DNA from: an uncultured Lachnospiraceae bacterium
GTDB lineage: Bacteria > Bacillota > Clostridia > Lachnospirales > Lachnospiraceae
DNA: 56,957 nucleotides
Direction of reading: 5' to 3'
NCBI GenBank assembly: GCA_934432885.1
Contig: CAKRYY010000017.1
Location: 1 to 56,957, forward strand
The position numbers and the translations under genes are program-made. Within the stretch, counting starts at the first letter, position 1, and each line of letters starts with the position of its first letter. Below, piece after piece: positions 16,792 through 26,230 of this stretch. Below the pieces are notes generated by a model. That model made no database searches, was not told where the DNA came from, and saw nothing but the letters and a program-made list of their open reading frames with translations.

Positions 16792-17517
16792 GTGGGAAGC
16801 TATGATGTAAAAAATGAAGTGACTGATAAATATTCCCTGAGGGGAAGAGTATTTCATAAGATAAGAGAGGATATTTTAAACGGCAGATATAAGGTAAAGG
16901 AAGAACTTAGAGAGGTAGCAATCGGCGAGGAGATGGGAGTCAGCCGTACGCCTGTCAGAGAGGCATTCCGTCAGCTCGAACTGGAAGGGTTGATTCAGAT
17001 TGTACCCAATAAGGGCGCTTATGTAACAGGAATTACGGCGAAGGACGTTAAGGACATTTATATGATGCGTTCTCTGCTGGAGGGGCTTTGTGCGAGATGG
17101 GCAACTGAGAATATTACCAAGGAACAGATGGAAGAGATGGAAGAGAATATCTTCCTGTCAGAATTTCATGCCGCAAAAGGACATACAGAGCAGATGGCAG
17201 AGCTTGACAATCGTTTTCATGAGATTATGTATGAAGCCTGCAACAGTAAGATGCTGGAGCACGCATTAAAGGATTATCATCAGTATGTGCTGCGGGTAAG
17301 AAGAAAAACGTTGTCAAGCCAGAAGCGCAGTACGGCATCGAATGAGGAGCACCGCAGAATTATGGAGGCAATCAAAGCCGGCGATGCAGACCTTGCAGAG
17401 ACACTTGCCAATAAGCACATGCTGAACGCTTATGATAACATGGTGAAAAATGGATTTATGGAGCGTTATGAGAAAGAACAGTATGGAGCAGTGCAGGAGG
17501 ATACTGAAAATCAATAA
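16792..17517 (+). CDS. GntR-family regulator with FCD domain
   Basis: A 241-residue transcription factor. Residues ~15-80 are a winged helix of GntR type ([44 protein letters not shown]). The C-terminal half is a helical FCD ligand domain with the usual Asp/His metal or ligand residues ([12 protein letters not shown] near 140, and further His). The start is GTG, one base after the stop of the citrate-synthase-like gene, so translation is coupled. The effector is probably an organic acid. The palindrome on the operon promoter at 15261-15294 is the natural candidate for its binding site, making it autoregulatory. Confidence 0.88.
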   Translation: MGSYDVKNEVTDKYSLRGRVFHKIREDILNGRYKVKEELREVAIGEEMGVSRTPVREAFRQLELEGLIQIVPNKGAYVTGITAKDVKDIYMMRSLLEGLCARWATENITKEQMEEMEENIFLSEFHAAKGHTEQMAELDNRFHEIMYEACNSKMLEHALKDYHQYVLRVRRKTLSSQKRSTASNEEHRRIMEAIKAGDADLAETLANKHMLNAYDNMVKNGFMERYEKEQYGAVQEDTENQ

Positions 17518-17543
17518 GCAGACAGAAAGGAAAGAAGCGTAAA

Positions 17544-18752
17544 ATGGAAAAAATTCGTATGACGACGCCATTGGTAGAAATGGATGGCGACGAGATGACA
17601 AGAATTCTGTGGGGAATGATTAAGGAAGAGCTTTTGCTCCCGTATATTGATTTGAAAACAGAATATTATGATCTCGGACTTGAGCATAGAAATGAAACGG
17701 ATGATAAGGTAACCGCAGAGAGCGCTTATGCAGCAAAAAAATATGGTGTTGCAGTAAAATGTGCCACCATTACACCAAACGCTGCACGGATGGACGAGTA
17801 TCACCTGAAGGAAATGTGGAAAAGCCCGAATGGAACGATTCGTGCGATTTTAGATGGTACAGTATTTCGGACGCCGATTGTTGTAAAAGGCATCGAGCCC
17901 TGTGTACGCAACTGGGAAAAGCCGATTACGCTGGCGAGACATGCTTATGGCGACGTTTATAAAAATACGGAAATGAAAATTGACGGACCGGGTAAGGCAG
18001 AGTTGGTTTTTACCGCAGAGGATGGAACCCAGACGCGGTCCTTGATTCACGAATTTACGGGTCCTGGTGTGTTACAGGGAATGCACAATACCGAGAAGTC
18101 TATCCGCAGCTTTGCAAAATCCTGCTTTAACTATGCGCTGGATACGAAGCAGGAGCTTTGGTTTGCAACAAAGGATACGATTTCTAAAAAATATGACCAT
18201 ACCTTCAAGGATATTTTTCAGGAAATCTTTGATGCAGAGTATAAGGAGGCGTTTGAAAAGGCAGGCATTACCTATTTCTATACGCTGATTGATGATGCTG
18301 TGGCAAGAGTTATGAAATCAAAGGGCGGCTTTATCTGGGCATGCAAAAATTATGACGGAGACGTTATGAGTGATATGGTGTCCTCGGCATTTGGCTCGCT
18401 TGCCATGATGACGAGCGTCCTGGTATCTCCGGATGGTGTGTATGAATATGAGGCTGCTCACGGAACCGTACAGCGTCATTATTATAAGCATCTGGCAGGA
18501 GAGGAAACCTCTACAAACTCTGTGGCGACAATATTTGCATGGACTGGCGCATTGCAGAAGCGAGGAGAACTGGATCAGATTCCAGAGCTTTGTGAATTTG
18601 CAAAGAAGCTGGAAGCGGCAACGATTCGTACAATTGAAGCTGGAAGGATGACAAAGGATCTTGCGCTGATTACTTCCCTGAAGGATGTAACGGTATTAAA
18701 CAGTGAAAGCTTTATCAAGGAAATCCGCAAAACCTTAGAAGCAGATTTATAA
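17544..18752 (+). CDS. icd: Isocitrate dehydrogenase, NADP-dependent (eukaryote-like type)
   Basis: Converts isocitrate to 2-oxoglutarate with reduction of NADP. The 402 residues begin [18 protein letters not shown] and contain [19 protein letters not shown] and [16 protein letters not shown]. These are the conserved blocks of the homodimeric, eukaryote-like IDH subfamily, in contrast to the E. coli type. Metal-binding Asp residues lie in [11 protein letters not shown] 26-base gap follows the GntR gene, with AGAAAGGAAAG upstream. Together with the citrate-synthase-like enzyme it makes the oxidative branch to glutamate; aconitase is not in this window. A bidirectional terminator follows. Confidence 0.95.
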   Translation: MEKIRMTTPLVEMDGDEMTRILWGMIKEELLLPYIDLKTEYYDLGLEHRNETDDKVTAESAYAAKKYGVAVKCATITPNAARMDEYHLKEMWKSPNGTIRAILDGTVFRTPIVVKGIEPCVRNWEKPITLARHAYGDVYKNTEMKIDGPGKAELVFTAEDGTQTRSLIHEFTGPGVLQGMHNTEKSIRSFAKSCFNYALDTKQELWFATKDTISKKYDHTFKDIFQEIFDAEYKEAFEKAGITYFYTLIDDAVARVMKSKGGFIWACKNYDGDVMSDMVSSAFGSLAMMTSVLVSPDGVYEYEAAHGTVQRHYYKHLAGEETSTNSVATIFAWTGALQKRGELDQIPELCEFAKKLEAATIRTIEAGRMTKDLALITSLKDVTVLNSESFIKEIRKTLEADL

Positions 18753-18758
18753 AAAAAT

Positions 18759-18803
18759 AACTGCCGTATCAATGCCTGAGAAGCATAGATGCGGCAGTTT
18801 ATT
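18759..18803. terminator. Bidirectional terminator between icd and the ABC-F gene
   Basis: AACTGCCGTATC (18759-18770) pairs with GATGCGGCAGTT (18788-18799) with one mismatch. It is flanked by an A-rich run on the left and TTATTTTAA on the right, and so can stop both convergent transcripts. Confidence 0.85.
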
Positions 18804-20729
18804 TTAATTCTCAAGTTCACTGCTTAGGGTTTCCCAGCTTTCATATAAAGTCTCAAGTACTTTCACATTTTCTTCCTTTTCACGGGCAAGCTTGGCAAGT
18901 TTACCGGCATCGCAGCAATTCTCAGGAAGCGCCATCAGCGTATCCAGTTCTTCATTTCGCTGTTCTAATGTTTCAATTTCTTCCTCGGTTTTCTTAAGGC
19001 TGTTTTCCAGCTTACGTTTTTTCGCCTGCTGTATCTTTTGACTTTTCCAGTCAATTTTTCCTTCGGAATCAGAAGTGGCAGGAGCCAAAGGAGACGAAAC
19101 GGGAGAGCTGGCAGGAATGGAAAGCTGTGTTTTCTTCTCAAGGTAGTAATCATAATTCCCAAGATAGCCAGTGAGGGTACAGCCGGAAAGCTCTAAAATA
19201 CGCTGTGCTGTCCGGTTAATAAAATATCTGTCATGCGAGACATAGAGGACGGTGCCTTCATAATGATTCAGAGCATCCTCAAGAATCTCTTTGGAAAGAA
19301 TGTCAAGGTGGTTGGTCGGCTCATCCAGAATCAGAAAGTTTGCTTCTGAAAGCATGAGCTTGGCAAGAGAAATCCGTCCCCGTTCTCCGCCGGAAAGGTC
19401 ACGGATTAACTTAAATACATCGTCGCCGGTAAACAGAAAGGCAGCAAGGGTATTGCGGATCTGTGTGCCGGTCAGAGTGGGATATGCATCAGAAATTTCT
19501 TCAAACAGTGTCTTTTCCGGGTGCAGGATGTGATGCTCCTGATCGTAATAACCAATCTGAACATTGGAGCCGATACGGATTTCTCCTTCGTCGGCTGGTA
19601 TTAAGTTGTTAATGATTTTCAGAATCGTGGTTTTCCCGGTGCCATTGCTGCCGATAATCGCGACATGCTCACCACGCTTTAAGGAAAAATCCAAATTGGA
19701 AAACAGAGTCTGACCGTCAAAGCTCTTTTTTAAGGAGGTAACTGTTAAAACGTCATTGCCGCTCAAAATACGCGGCGTTAAACGCATTTTCATATCTGCC
19801 TTTGTTTCAGTTGGTTTTTCCACCAAATCAATCTTTTGAAGCATTTTTTCACGGCTTTCCGCTCTTTTAATGGATTTCTCACGGTTAAAGGAGCGGAGCT
19901 TTTCAATAACTGCTTCCTGGTGCTTGATTTCTCGCTGCTGATTTTGATAAGCGTTCCATTTTGCAATGCGCAGAATTTCCTTTTTTGCAGCGTAATCTGT
20001 ATAATTTCCTGAAAATACCTGCGTTTCCATCTGGTCAATTTCGATAATCTTAGTAGCGATGCGGTCAAGAAAATAACGGTCGTGGGAGACAACAAGCACC
20101 GCGCCCTTATAGTTGGTAAGATAGGTTTCAAGCCATGCGATAGATGCCATGTCAAGGTGGTTGGTCGGCTCGTCCATCAGAAGCAGGTCAGGCTTTTGCA
20201 GAAGAAGCTTTCCAAGAGCAACTCTGGTTTTCTGGCCTCCGGAGAGCGTGCTGATTTCCTTTCTGGAATCCTCCTCGGAAAAGCCAAGTCCGTTTAAAAC
20301 GCCACCAAGCTCACTTTTATAGGCATAACCATTTGCCATTTCAAACTGATGGGTAAGCTGTGCATAGTTTTCCATCAGAGTATCTAAAGCTGCACCGGAT
20401 AAATGCTTCATTTCCTGCTCCGCAGAACGGATTTTGCCCTCCATCTCAATTAACTCCTGCTTTACAGAGAGCAGCTCGTCATAAATTGTGTTGCCGCTTT
20501 CAAAGGTAACAAGCTGTGGAAGATAGCCGATGGTACGTCCCTTTGAAAGTGCACAGATGCCGTCATCCGCAGGCAGCTCCCCCATGATAATCCGCAGCAG
20601 TGTTGTTTTTCCTGCACCGTTTACACCGACAATAGCGGCTTTTTCGTAATCTTCAATATGAAAAGAGCAGCGTTCCAAAATGGTAACGTCGCCAAACTGC
20701 TTTTTAATATTCTGACATGATAAAATCAT
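18804..20729 (-). CDS. ABC-F family ATPase
   Basis: A soluble protein of 641 residues with two ABC ATPase domains and no membrane segments, characteristic of ABC-F translation factors that act on the ribosome E site. Walker A motifs are GVNGAGKTT (35-43) and GSNGTGKTT (near 360). Signatures are LSGGQKTR and LSGGERGR; Walker B regions read LLLMDEPTNHLD and FLILDEPTNHLD. The linker between the domains is rich in Arg and Lys (SFNREKSIKRAESREKM). A C-terminal coiled coil (about 560-640) is preceded by a Pro/Ser linker, as in Uup/YdiF-like members. It could be a housekeeping factor or an antibiotic-resistance factor, and motif reading cannot decide. GGAGG precedes the ATG. Confidence 0.92.
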   Translation of the reverse strand: MILSCQNIKKQFGDVTILERCSFHIEDYEKAAIVGVNGAGKTTLLRIIMGELPADDGICALSKGRTIGYLPQLVTFESGNTIYDELLSVKQELIEMEGKIRSAEQEMKHLSGAALDTLMENYAQLTHQFEMANGYAYKSELGGVLNGLGFSEEDSRKEISTLSGGQKTRVALGKLLLQKPDLLLMDEPTNHLDMASIAWLETYLTNYKGAVLVVSHDRYFLDRIATKIIEIDQMETQVFSGNYTDYAAKKEILRIAKWNAYQNQQREIKHQEAVIEKLRSFNREKSIKRAESREKMLQKIDLVEKPTETKADMKMRLTPRILSGNDVLTVTSLKKSFDGQTLFSNLDFSLKRGEHVAIIGSNGTGKTTILKIINNLIPADEGEIRIGSNVQIGYYDQEHHILHPEKTLFEEISDAYPTLTGTQIRNTLAAFLFTGDDVFKLIRDLSGGERGRISLAKLMLSEANFLILDEPTNHLDILSKEILEDALNHYEGTVLYVSHDRYFINRTAQRILELSGCTLTGYLGNYDYYLEKKTQLSIPASSPVSSPLAPATSDSEGKIDWKSQKIQQAKKRKLENSLKKTEEEIETLEQRNEELDTLMALPENCCDAGKLAKLAREKEENVKVLETLYESWETLSSELEN

Positions 20730-20797
20730 AGCGTTTATCCTCCGACAATCTATTCTATTTTAATGGAAAAGCACATGAAATACAAGACTGCAATTCA

Positions 20798-20835
20798 TTG
20801 ACAGGAATTTAACATTCTTATATAATAGATAAGAA
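20798..20835 (+). promoter_or_regulatory. rex promoter with a possible Rex site
   Basis: TTGACA (20798-20803), 17 bases, TATAAT (20821-20826) is a fully consensus promoter. The sequence 20798-20815 aligns with the clostridial Rex site TTGTTAA-N4-TTAACAA at about 10 of 14 defined positions; the right half, TTAACA, is intact. A second dyad, TTCTTAT (20815-20821) and ATAAGAA (20829-20835), frames the -10. Autoregulation by Rex is plausible. Confidence 0.7.
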
Positions 20836-20867
20836 GTAACAGTTTACGGCATCGGAGGCAGGCAGAG

Positions 20868-21515
20868 ATGGAAGGGAAAGAAATTTCACAGGCAGTCATT
20901 GGAAGACTTCCCAGATATTTTCGCTATCTTGGAGAATTAAAGGACGAGGGTGTGGAACGCATTTCTTCACAGGACCTGAGCAGAAGAATGCAGGTTACGG
21001 CATCGCAGATCAGACAGGATTTTAACAATTTTGGCGGCTTTGGTCAGCAAGGCTATGGTTATAATGTAGAATATTTATACAATGAAATTGGAAAAATACT
21101 GGGGCTGGATAAACAGCATCATCTGATTATTATCGGCGCAGGCAATCTTGGGCAGGCGCTTGCAAATTATATGAACTTTGAAAAACGTGGTTTTATTATG
21201 CAGGGTATCTTTGACATCAATCCTGAGCTGTTTGGGAAAAAAGTGAGAAATCTTATTGTAGAGCCGATGGAAATGATAGAACAGCGGATGGCGGAAAAGG
21301 ACATAGACATCGCTGTTTTGACGATCCCAAAGAGCTGTGCGGTAGAGGTGGCAAACCAGCTGGTTGGTTATGGAATCAAGGCAATCTGGAATTTTGCACA
21401 CGTGGATTTGGATGTGCCGGAGGGCGTGCAGGTGGAAAATGTACATCTTTCTGACAGTCTGATGAAGCTGTCCTATACGATTAGCTGCTATGAAAATGAA
21501 AAGCAGAGAAGGTAA
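20868..21515 (+). CDS. rex: Redox-sensing repressor Rex
   Basis: Rex senses the NADH/NAD+ ratio and represses fermentation and NADH-consuming genes. The 215 residues comprise an N-terminal winged helix (RLPRYFRYLGELKDEG, ISSQDLSRRMQVTASQIRQD) and a Rossmann domain with GAGNLGQAL (near 90). FGGFGQQGYGYNV links them, as in all Rex proteins. A C-terminal helix completes the domain-swapped dimer. The ATG is preceded by ATCGGAGGCAGGCAG. It is the first gene of a unit that includes a coiled-coil protein and, after a terminator, NAD(P)HX repair, which is also nucleotide-related. Confidence 0.97.
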   Translation: MEGKEISQAVIGRLPRYFRYLGELKDEGVERISSQDLSRRMQVTASQIRQDFNNFGGFGQQGYGYNVEYLYNEIGKILGLDKQHHLIIIGAGNLGQALANYMNFEKRGFIMQGIFDINPELFGKKVRNLIVEPMEMIEQRMAEKDIDIAVLTIPKSCAVEVANQLVGYGIKAIWNFAHVDLDVPEGVQVENVHLSDSLMKLSYTISCYENEKQRR

Positions 21516-21520
21516 AAGGC

Positions 21521-22165
21521 ATGGCAAAAAGACGAGATACAAAAGAGGAACGATATAAAAATGCACTGGTGGGAAAGCAGATTCCCATTCTGACGCTGGA
21601 CCATAAATGGCATCAGCTATTTGCGCAGACAGGTATGCCGGCTGAGATTGAGACACTTTCCAGAAGACTCAACAAGCTTTTGATGCAGCAGGGAAAGCTT
21701 GGTACGGAGATGAAGGAAATCGGCAGCCTGAAAAAGAAGCTGATGAATAATATTGTCGTCTCCATGAATCCTGAGGGCAGGTCACAGATGGAGGATAGAA
21801 AGGTAGAAGAAAGCGGGCGACTTTTGGAAGAGTGCAATGAGAAGCTGCAGGATGTCCGTGAGGAATATCAGGCAATTCCTGAAAAGATAAATGCCCTTAA
21901 TTATGAGCTGATGCTGCGTACCATGCGGATATGCTACGAACGGCTGCAAAAAAATGAAAAAGTAATCAAAGAAATCAGCAGGTGGGAAGAAAAAATTCGT
22001 ATTGAGCTGAAAAAGCAGTTGATTGAAAAGCAGGAATGTGAAACCAGCAATCACAATCTATATACATATATGCACGATATTTTTGGGGCGGAGGTTATTG
22101 AGATTTTTGATATGAAATATGTATATCATGGAAATGAACCGAATGGCCAAAGTAAAAAAGACTAA
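21521..22165 (+). CDS. Coiled-coil protein of unknown function
   Basis: Five bases after rex, this 214-residue protein shows long charged heptad-like helices (about 55-180: LSRRLNKLLMQQGKLGTEM, KINALNYELMLRTMRICYER). The middle has GSLKKKLMNNIVVSMNPEG and the C-terminus has a mixed IFGAEVIEIFDMKYVYHG segment. There is no signal peptide or known motif. I do not recognise the family; the layout (helical body, short alpha/beta tail) is reminiscent of structural or adaptor proteins. It is certainly co-transcribed with rex. Confidence 0.8.
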   Translation: MAKRRDTKEERYKNALVGKQIPILTLDHKWHQLFAQTGMPAEIETLSRRLNKLLMQQGKLGTEMKEIGSLKKKLMNNIVVSMNPEGRSQMEDRKVEESGRLLEECNEKLQDVREEYQAIPEKINALNYELMLRTMRICYERLQKNEKVIKEISRWEEKIRIELKKQLIEKQECETSNHNLYTYMHDIFGAEVIEIFDMKYVYHGNEPNGQSKKD

Positions 22166-22166
22166 A

Positions 22167-22203
22167 ATGCGTCAAGGGAGACGAGGACCCCTGGCGCATT
22201 TTC
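22167..22203 (+). terminator. Terminator of the rex unit
   Basis: AATGCGTCAAGGG (22166-22178) pairs with CCCCTGGCGCATT (22188-22200) with two G-T type mismatches and is followed by TTCC. It is two bases past the stop codon. Confidence 0.7.
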
Positions 22204-22242
22204 CTATTGTGTAAAGGAAACTGTAAGGTGTAGGAGGTGTCT

Positions 22243-23739
22243 ATGCAGTATCTTGTAAACAGCAGACAGATGAAGGAATATGACGGAAATACAGTACGGG
22301 AAATTGGTATTCCCTCTCTGGTTCTTATGGAGAGGGCAGCGGCGGCGACTGCGGAGGAAATCTGCAAACGCTTTCCGCCGCAGAGGACGCTTGTACTGGC
22401 AGGCTGCGGAAACAATGGAGGAGATGGTTTTGCAGTGGGGCGGATTTTACAGGAGTATGGCTATCCGGTGACCTTCTGCCTGATAGGCGAGCGTAAAAAG
22501 TGCAGCGAGGAAACGAATACGCAGATACAGATTCTGGAGACCTTAGGAAATGAAATCTGTGTGGGCTTGCCGGAGAGAGAAATGGAGCCATTTGGTGTGA
22601 TACTTGATGCTCTGTTTGGCATCGGGCTTAGCAGAGCACTTTCCGATGCTTTTCTAAAGGCAGTGGAATATATCAATTTATCTGGTGCGCATGTGGTTTC
22701 AGTGGACATTCCTTCCGGAATTATGGCAGATACTGGAGAAGTGGCTGGGGATGCGGTTAAGGCGGAACTTACGGTTACTTATGCGTATCCAAAGCTGGGA
22801 CATTATTTTTATCCGGGAGCAAATCATACAGGAGAGTTGATATGCAGGAAAATTGGCATTTCTTATCAGAAAGGGTGGGAAAATCCGGAGGCGTTTTGCT
22901 ATGAAAAGGCAGATATTGCAGGAATTCCTGCAAGAAGCAGGGATGGCAACAAAGGAAGCTTTGGCAAGGTGCTTGTGATTGCAGGAAGTCAGAAGATGTA
23001 TGGGGCATGTTATTTTGCGGCTCTGGGCGCATACCGGATAGGCGCAGGACTGGTACGGGTACTGACAATGGAGGAAAACAGAGAGCTTTTGCTTAAGGCT
23101 GTGCCTGAGGCAATCGTGGATACCTATGGAGCAGATAAGTTTCCAGAGGAAGCGCTGCAGGCGGCTATGAACTGGGCGAACTGCATCGTAATAGGACCTG
23201 GGCTTGGAACCTCAAAAACAGCAGAACAGATTTTAAAATATGTATGGAAGCATGCGGCAGTTCCATTGGTCGTAGATGCGGACGGCTTAAACCTGCTTGC
23301 AGAGTGGGAGGATGCGCCAGAGCCGAAAATGCCAGTTTATCTGACACCGCATCTGATGGAATTTTCACGATTGACGAAAAAAAGCATAAAATGCTGTAAG
23401 GAAGAACGGATAGAAACTGTAAAGAAATATGCGGCGCAGCACGGAGTCATTATGGTCAGCAAGGATGCAAGAACAATCGTTGCTGACCAAAAAGGAGTGG
23501 TATATTTTAATCTTTCAGGGGACGACGGCATGGCGACCGGCGGCAGTGGTGATGTGCTGGCAGGTATCCTGGGCGGGCTGCTCGGGCAGGGGATGCAGGG
23601 AATTTCGGCGGCTGCTATGGCAGTTTACCTGCACGGACTTGCAGGAAATGCAGCTTCTGCAAAAAAAACGACGTATTCAGTTATGGCGGGAGATCTTTTA
23701 GATGAACTGCCTGAAATTCTTACCAGAGGAGGAAAATGA
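22243..23739 (+). CDS. nnr: Bifunctional NAD(P)H-hydrate epimerase/dehydratase
   Basis: Repairs damaged NADHX and NADPHX. The N-terminal YjeF_N epimerase domain (residues 1-210) has SRQMKEYD, GCGNNGGDGFAVGR and VSVDIPSGIMADTG. The C-terminal ribokinase-like ADP-dependent dehydratase domain (220-499) has GKVLVIAGSQKMYGA, VVDADGLNLLAEW and GDDGMATGGSGDVLAG with the catalytic Asp. The 498-residue length is normal for the fused enzyme. I choose ATG 22243, with AGGAGG (22232-22237) five bases upstream; the frame extends to GTG 22237, but that codon overlaps the ribosome binding site. The stop overlaps the ribosome binding region of alr, so both are one operon. Confidence 0.96.
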   Translation: MQYLVNSRQMKEYDGNTVREIGIPSLVLMERAAAATAEEICKRFPPQRTLVLAGCGNNGGDGFAVGRILQEYGYPVTFCLIGERKKCSEETNTQIQILETLGNEICVGLPEREMEPFGVILDALFGIGLSRALSDAFLKAVEYINLSGAHVVSVDIPSGIMADTGEVAGDAVKAELTVTYAYPKLGHYFYPGANHTGELICRKIGISYQKGWENPEAFCYEKADIAGIPARSRDGNKGSFGKVLVIAGSQKMYGACYFAALGAYRIGAGLVRVLTMEENRELLLKAVPEAIVDTYGADKFPEEALQAAMNWANCIVIGPGLGTSKTAEQILKYVWKHAAVPLVVDADGLNLLAEWEDAPEPKMPVYLTPHLMEFSRLTKKSIKCCKEERIETVKKYAAQHGVIMVSKDARTIVADQKGVVYFNLSGDDGMATGGSGDVLAGILGGLLGQGMQGISAAAMAVYLHGLAGNAASAKKTTYSVMAGDLLDELPEILTRGGK

Positions 23740-23740
23740 A

Positions 23741-24958
23741 ATGGACGTGAATGAGAAAATGGAAACCTATGCAAGAGTATATGCCGAGGTCAATCTGGAT
23801 GCGATTCGCTCCAATATGGACAATATGAAAGCGAATATTGCACCGGAAACGAAAATGATTGGAGTAATCAAGGCAGATGGCTATGGACATGGAAGCGTGC
23901 CGATTGCACAGGAGCTGGAACCGCTGCCGTATCTGTTTGGCTTTGCAACGGCAACCTTTGAAGAGGCGCAGATTCTGCGTAAGAGCGGTGTGAAAAAACC
24001 AATCCTGATTCTGGGGTATACGTTCCCTTACTGCTATGAGGAATTGATTCGTCAGGAAATCAGACCGGCGCTGTTCCGTCTGGACACGGCACGGGAGCTT
24101 TCAGAAGCGGCGCAGCGTCTTGGAAAGGATGCAGTTGTTCATATTAAGGTAGATACTGGAATGTCGAGAATCGGCATACAGCCGGACGATGACGGAATTG
24201 CTTTTATCAAGGAGATTATGACACTTCCCGGACTTTCGATAGAGGGAATTTTTACGCATTTTGCAAAGGCTGATATGACAGAGCTGGAGGGCGCGCAGAA
24301 GCAGCGCGACTGCTTTGATGCCTTTACAAAAAGGATTGCGCGGGAGACGGGACTTAGAATCCCAATCAGACATTGCTCAAACAGCGCGGGAATTATCCGG
24401 ATGCCACAGGCAAATATGGATGTGGTAAGAGCCGGAATCACTCTGTATGGCTTGTGGCCGTCACAGGAGGTAGAGAGAGACATCATTTCCCTTACCCCGG
24501 CGCTTTCCCTAAAGAGCCATATTGTTTATATCAAAGAGATGAAGGAAGGCGCACAAATCAGCTATGGAGGCACATTCACGGCACATGCGGGAATGAAGGT
24601 GGCGACCATTCCGGTAGGCTATGCAGACGGTTATCCGCGAAGCCTTTCCAATAAGGGCTATGTTCTGATTCATGGAAAGCGGGCGGCAATTCTCGGGCGT
24701 GTCTGCATGGATCAGATGATGGTGGATGTGACGCAGATACCTGAGGCAAAAGAGGGGGATTTGGTAACGCTGCTTGGCACAGATGGCAGTGAAACCATTA
24801 CAGCGGAAGCGATGGGAGATATGTCAGGGCGCTTTAACTATGAACTGGTATGTGATTTTACCAAACGGGTACCGAGGGTCTACCGAAAGGACGGACAGAT
24901 TGTCGGCACAAAAGATTATTATGACGATTTTGTATACCTTCCCGAAAAACGGCAATAA
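23741..24958 (+). CDS. alr: Alanine racemase
   Basis: PLP enzyme that makes D-alanine for peptidoglycan. The PLP lysine is Lys44 in VIKADGYGHG, the second catalytic base is Tyr275 in ISYGGTF, and the active-site block is GRVCMDQMMVDVT. The 405-residue length is normal. ATG 23741 has AGGAGG eight bases upstream; an upstream in-frame start at 23702 would overlap nnr by 38 bases and add no conserved residues. It follows nnr directly and precedes mazF. The nnr-alr-mazF order is common in Firmicutes. Confidence 0.96.
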   Translation: MDVNEKMETYARVYAEVNLDAIRSNMDNMKANIAPETKMIGVIKADGYGHGSVPIAQELEPLPYLFGFATATFEEAQILRKSGVKKPILILGYTFPYCYEELIRQEIRPALFRLDTARELSEAAQRLGKDAVVHIKVDTGMSRIGIQPDDDGIAFIKEIMTLPGLSIEGIFTHFAKADMTELEGAQKQRDCFDAFTKRIARETGLRIPIRHCSNSAGIIRMPQANMDVVRAGITLYGLWPSQEVERDIISLTPALSLKSHIVYIKEMKEGAQISYGGTFTAHAGMKVATIPVGYADGYPRSLSNKGYVLIHGKRAAILGRVCMDQMMVDVTQIPEAKEGDLVTLLGTDGSETITAEAMGDMSGRFNYELVCDFTKRVPRVYRKDGQIVGTKDYYDDFVYLPEKRQ

Positions 24959-24996
24959 TATTGCTATCTTGAAATGAAGGAAGTGTTTTTGATAAA

Positions 24997-25338
24997 ATGA
25001 GAAGAGGCGACGTATATTACGCAGATCTACGGCCTGTCATTGGTTCGGAACAGGGCGGTGTCAGACCGGTTTTGATTATTCAGAATGATGTGGGAAATAA
25101 ACACAGTCCGACTGTAATCTGCGCGGCGATTACCTCAAAGATGAATAAGGCGAAGCTGCCGACGCACATCGAGTTAGATGCAAGACGTTACGAAATGGTA
25201 AAGGATTCCGTAGTGCTGCTGGAGCAGCTTCGTACGATTGACAAAAAGCGGTTAAAGGATAAGGTATGTCATCTGGATCAGGATATTATGGAAAAGGTAA
25301 ACAGAGGACTTTTGATTAGTCTTGAACTGGATACATAA
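24997..25338 (+). CDS. mazF: MazF/PemK-type endoribonuclease toxin
   Basis: A 113-residue MazF/EndoA-type mRNA interferase. The conserved blocks are [29 protein letters not shown], seen here as [10 protein letters not shown]...[11 protein letters not shown], then [14 protein letters not shown] and [13 protein letters not shown]. Arg in VRPV and Thr/Ser in AAITS match the catalytic positions of this family. In Bacillus the antitoxin gene lies between alr and the toxin; here the gap is 38 bases and no antitoxin is present. The AAGGAAG Shine-Dalgarno is 13 bases from the ATG, wider than normal, which would keep translation low. The following lipoprotein gene starts 10 bases after its stop. Confidence 0.93.
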   Translation: MRRGDVYYADLRPVIGSEQGGVRPVLIIQNDVGNKHSPTVICAAITSKMNKAKLPTHIELDARRYEMVKDSVVLLEQLRTIDKKRLKDKVCHLDQDIMEKVNRGLLISLELDT

Positions 25339-25348
25339 AAGGAGAACC

Positions 25349-26173
25349 ATGCAAACAGGCGTCAAACGAAAGAGACAGGCGCACCTTCTGGTGTGCCTGT
25401 TATTTTTAACAGTTTACATATCAGGAATCCTTCAGGCATGTGGCAGAAAGCAGCCTGAACTTTTTGTCTGCTTTTTTGCATGCTCAGAGGACGCAGACAG
25501 TATTCTGCTAAAGACGGAGGATGCGGCGGTTCTCATAGATACCGGAGATGCAGCAGATGAGGAGGCATTGCTTGAAAAGCTGCATGCGGCGGGCGTTACC
25601 TCACTGAATCTTCTGATTCTGACGCATCCCGATAAGGATCATATCGGAGGAGCCTGCGCAGTGCTCTCAGAGTTTCCTGTGGAGCAGGTCATTGAGACCT
25701 CCTGTGAGAAAGGCTCGCGTCTTCAGGAGGAACTGGATAGGGCGCTTTTGGAAGAGAAAGTGTCTGTGCCACGCGATACTCAGACTTTTTCTTATGGGGA
25801 ACTGACGCTTACCATCTATCCGCCTAAAGAAGCCTCTTATAAAAATGCCAATAATTATTCCATTGCAGTGCTGGCACAGTATGAGGGGAAAAGCTTTTTC
25901 TTTGCAGGCGATGCAAAGAAAAAAAGAATCCGGGAGCTACTTGATGAAAAGCTTCCGCAGGCGGACGTCTACAAGGTCGCATATCATGGAAGGGATTTAA
26001 AAGAGGGAAAAGAACTGATTGAAAGACTAAAGCCTTCTTATGCAGTTGTTACGGCAAAGCAGGCAGAAGAAGGTACTGAAAAAGCGCTTTTAGAGGCCGG
26101 CAGTGAAATTTTAAGTACCTATGGGGAAGATGTTGCTTTTACGGTAAAAGAGGGAATTCTTGACGTAGAATAG
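25349..26173 (+). CDS. Metallo-beta-lactamase fold lipoprotein (ComEC C-terminal-like)
   Basis: A 274-residue MBL-fold hydrolase like the soluble domain of ComEC/Rec2. The metal motif is THPDKDHIGG (His93, Asp95, Asp97, His98); later blocks are NNYSIAVL, FFFAGDAKKKRI with the conserved Asp, and VYKVAYHGRDLKEG with the C-terminal His. The N-terminus has a signal peptide and a lipobox (LQAC, Cys31), so the domain is tethered outside. Free-standing ComEC-like MBL proteins are common in Clostridia; the substrate is not known and may be DNA or another phosphodiester. ATG 25349 with AAAGGAG is chosen over the upstream non-ATG frame start at 25322. Confidence 0.85.
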   Translation: MQTGVKRKRQAHLLVCLLFLTVYISGILQACGRKQPELFVCFFACSEDADSILLKTEDAAVLIDTGDAADEEALLEKLHAAGVTSLNLLILTHPDKDHIGGACAVLSEFPVEQVIETSCEKGSRLQEELDRALLEEKVSVPRDTQTFSYGELTLTIYPPKEASYKNANNYSIAVLAQYEGKSFFFAGDAKKKRIRELLDEKLPQADVYKVAYHGRDLKEGKELIERLKPSYAVVTAKQAEEGTEKALLEAGSEILSTYGEDVAFTVKEGILDVE

Positions 26174-26230
26174 AGAAAATGATATATTTTATTGATAAGA
26201 TTTTCGATAACGTTAAGAGGAGAGAAAAAC

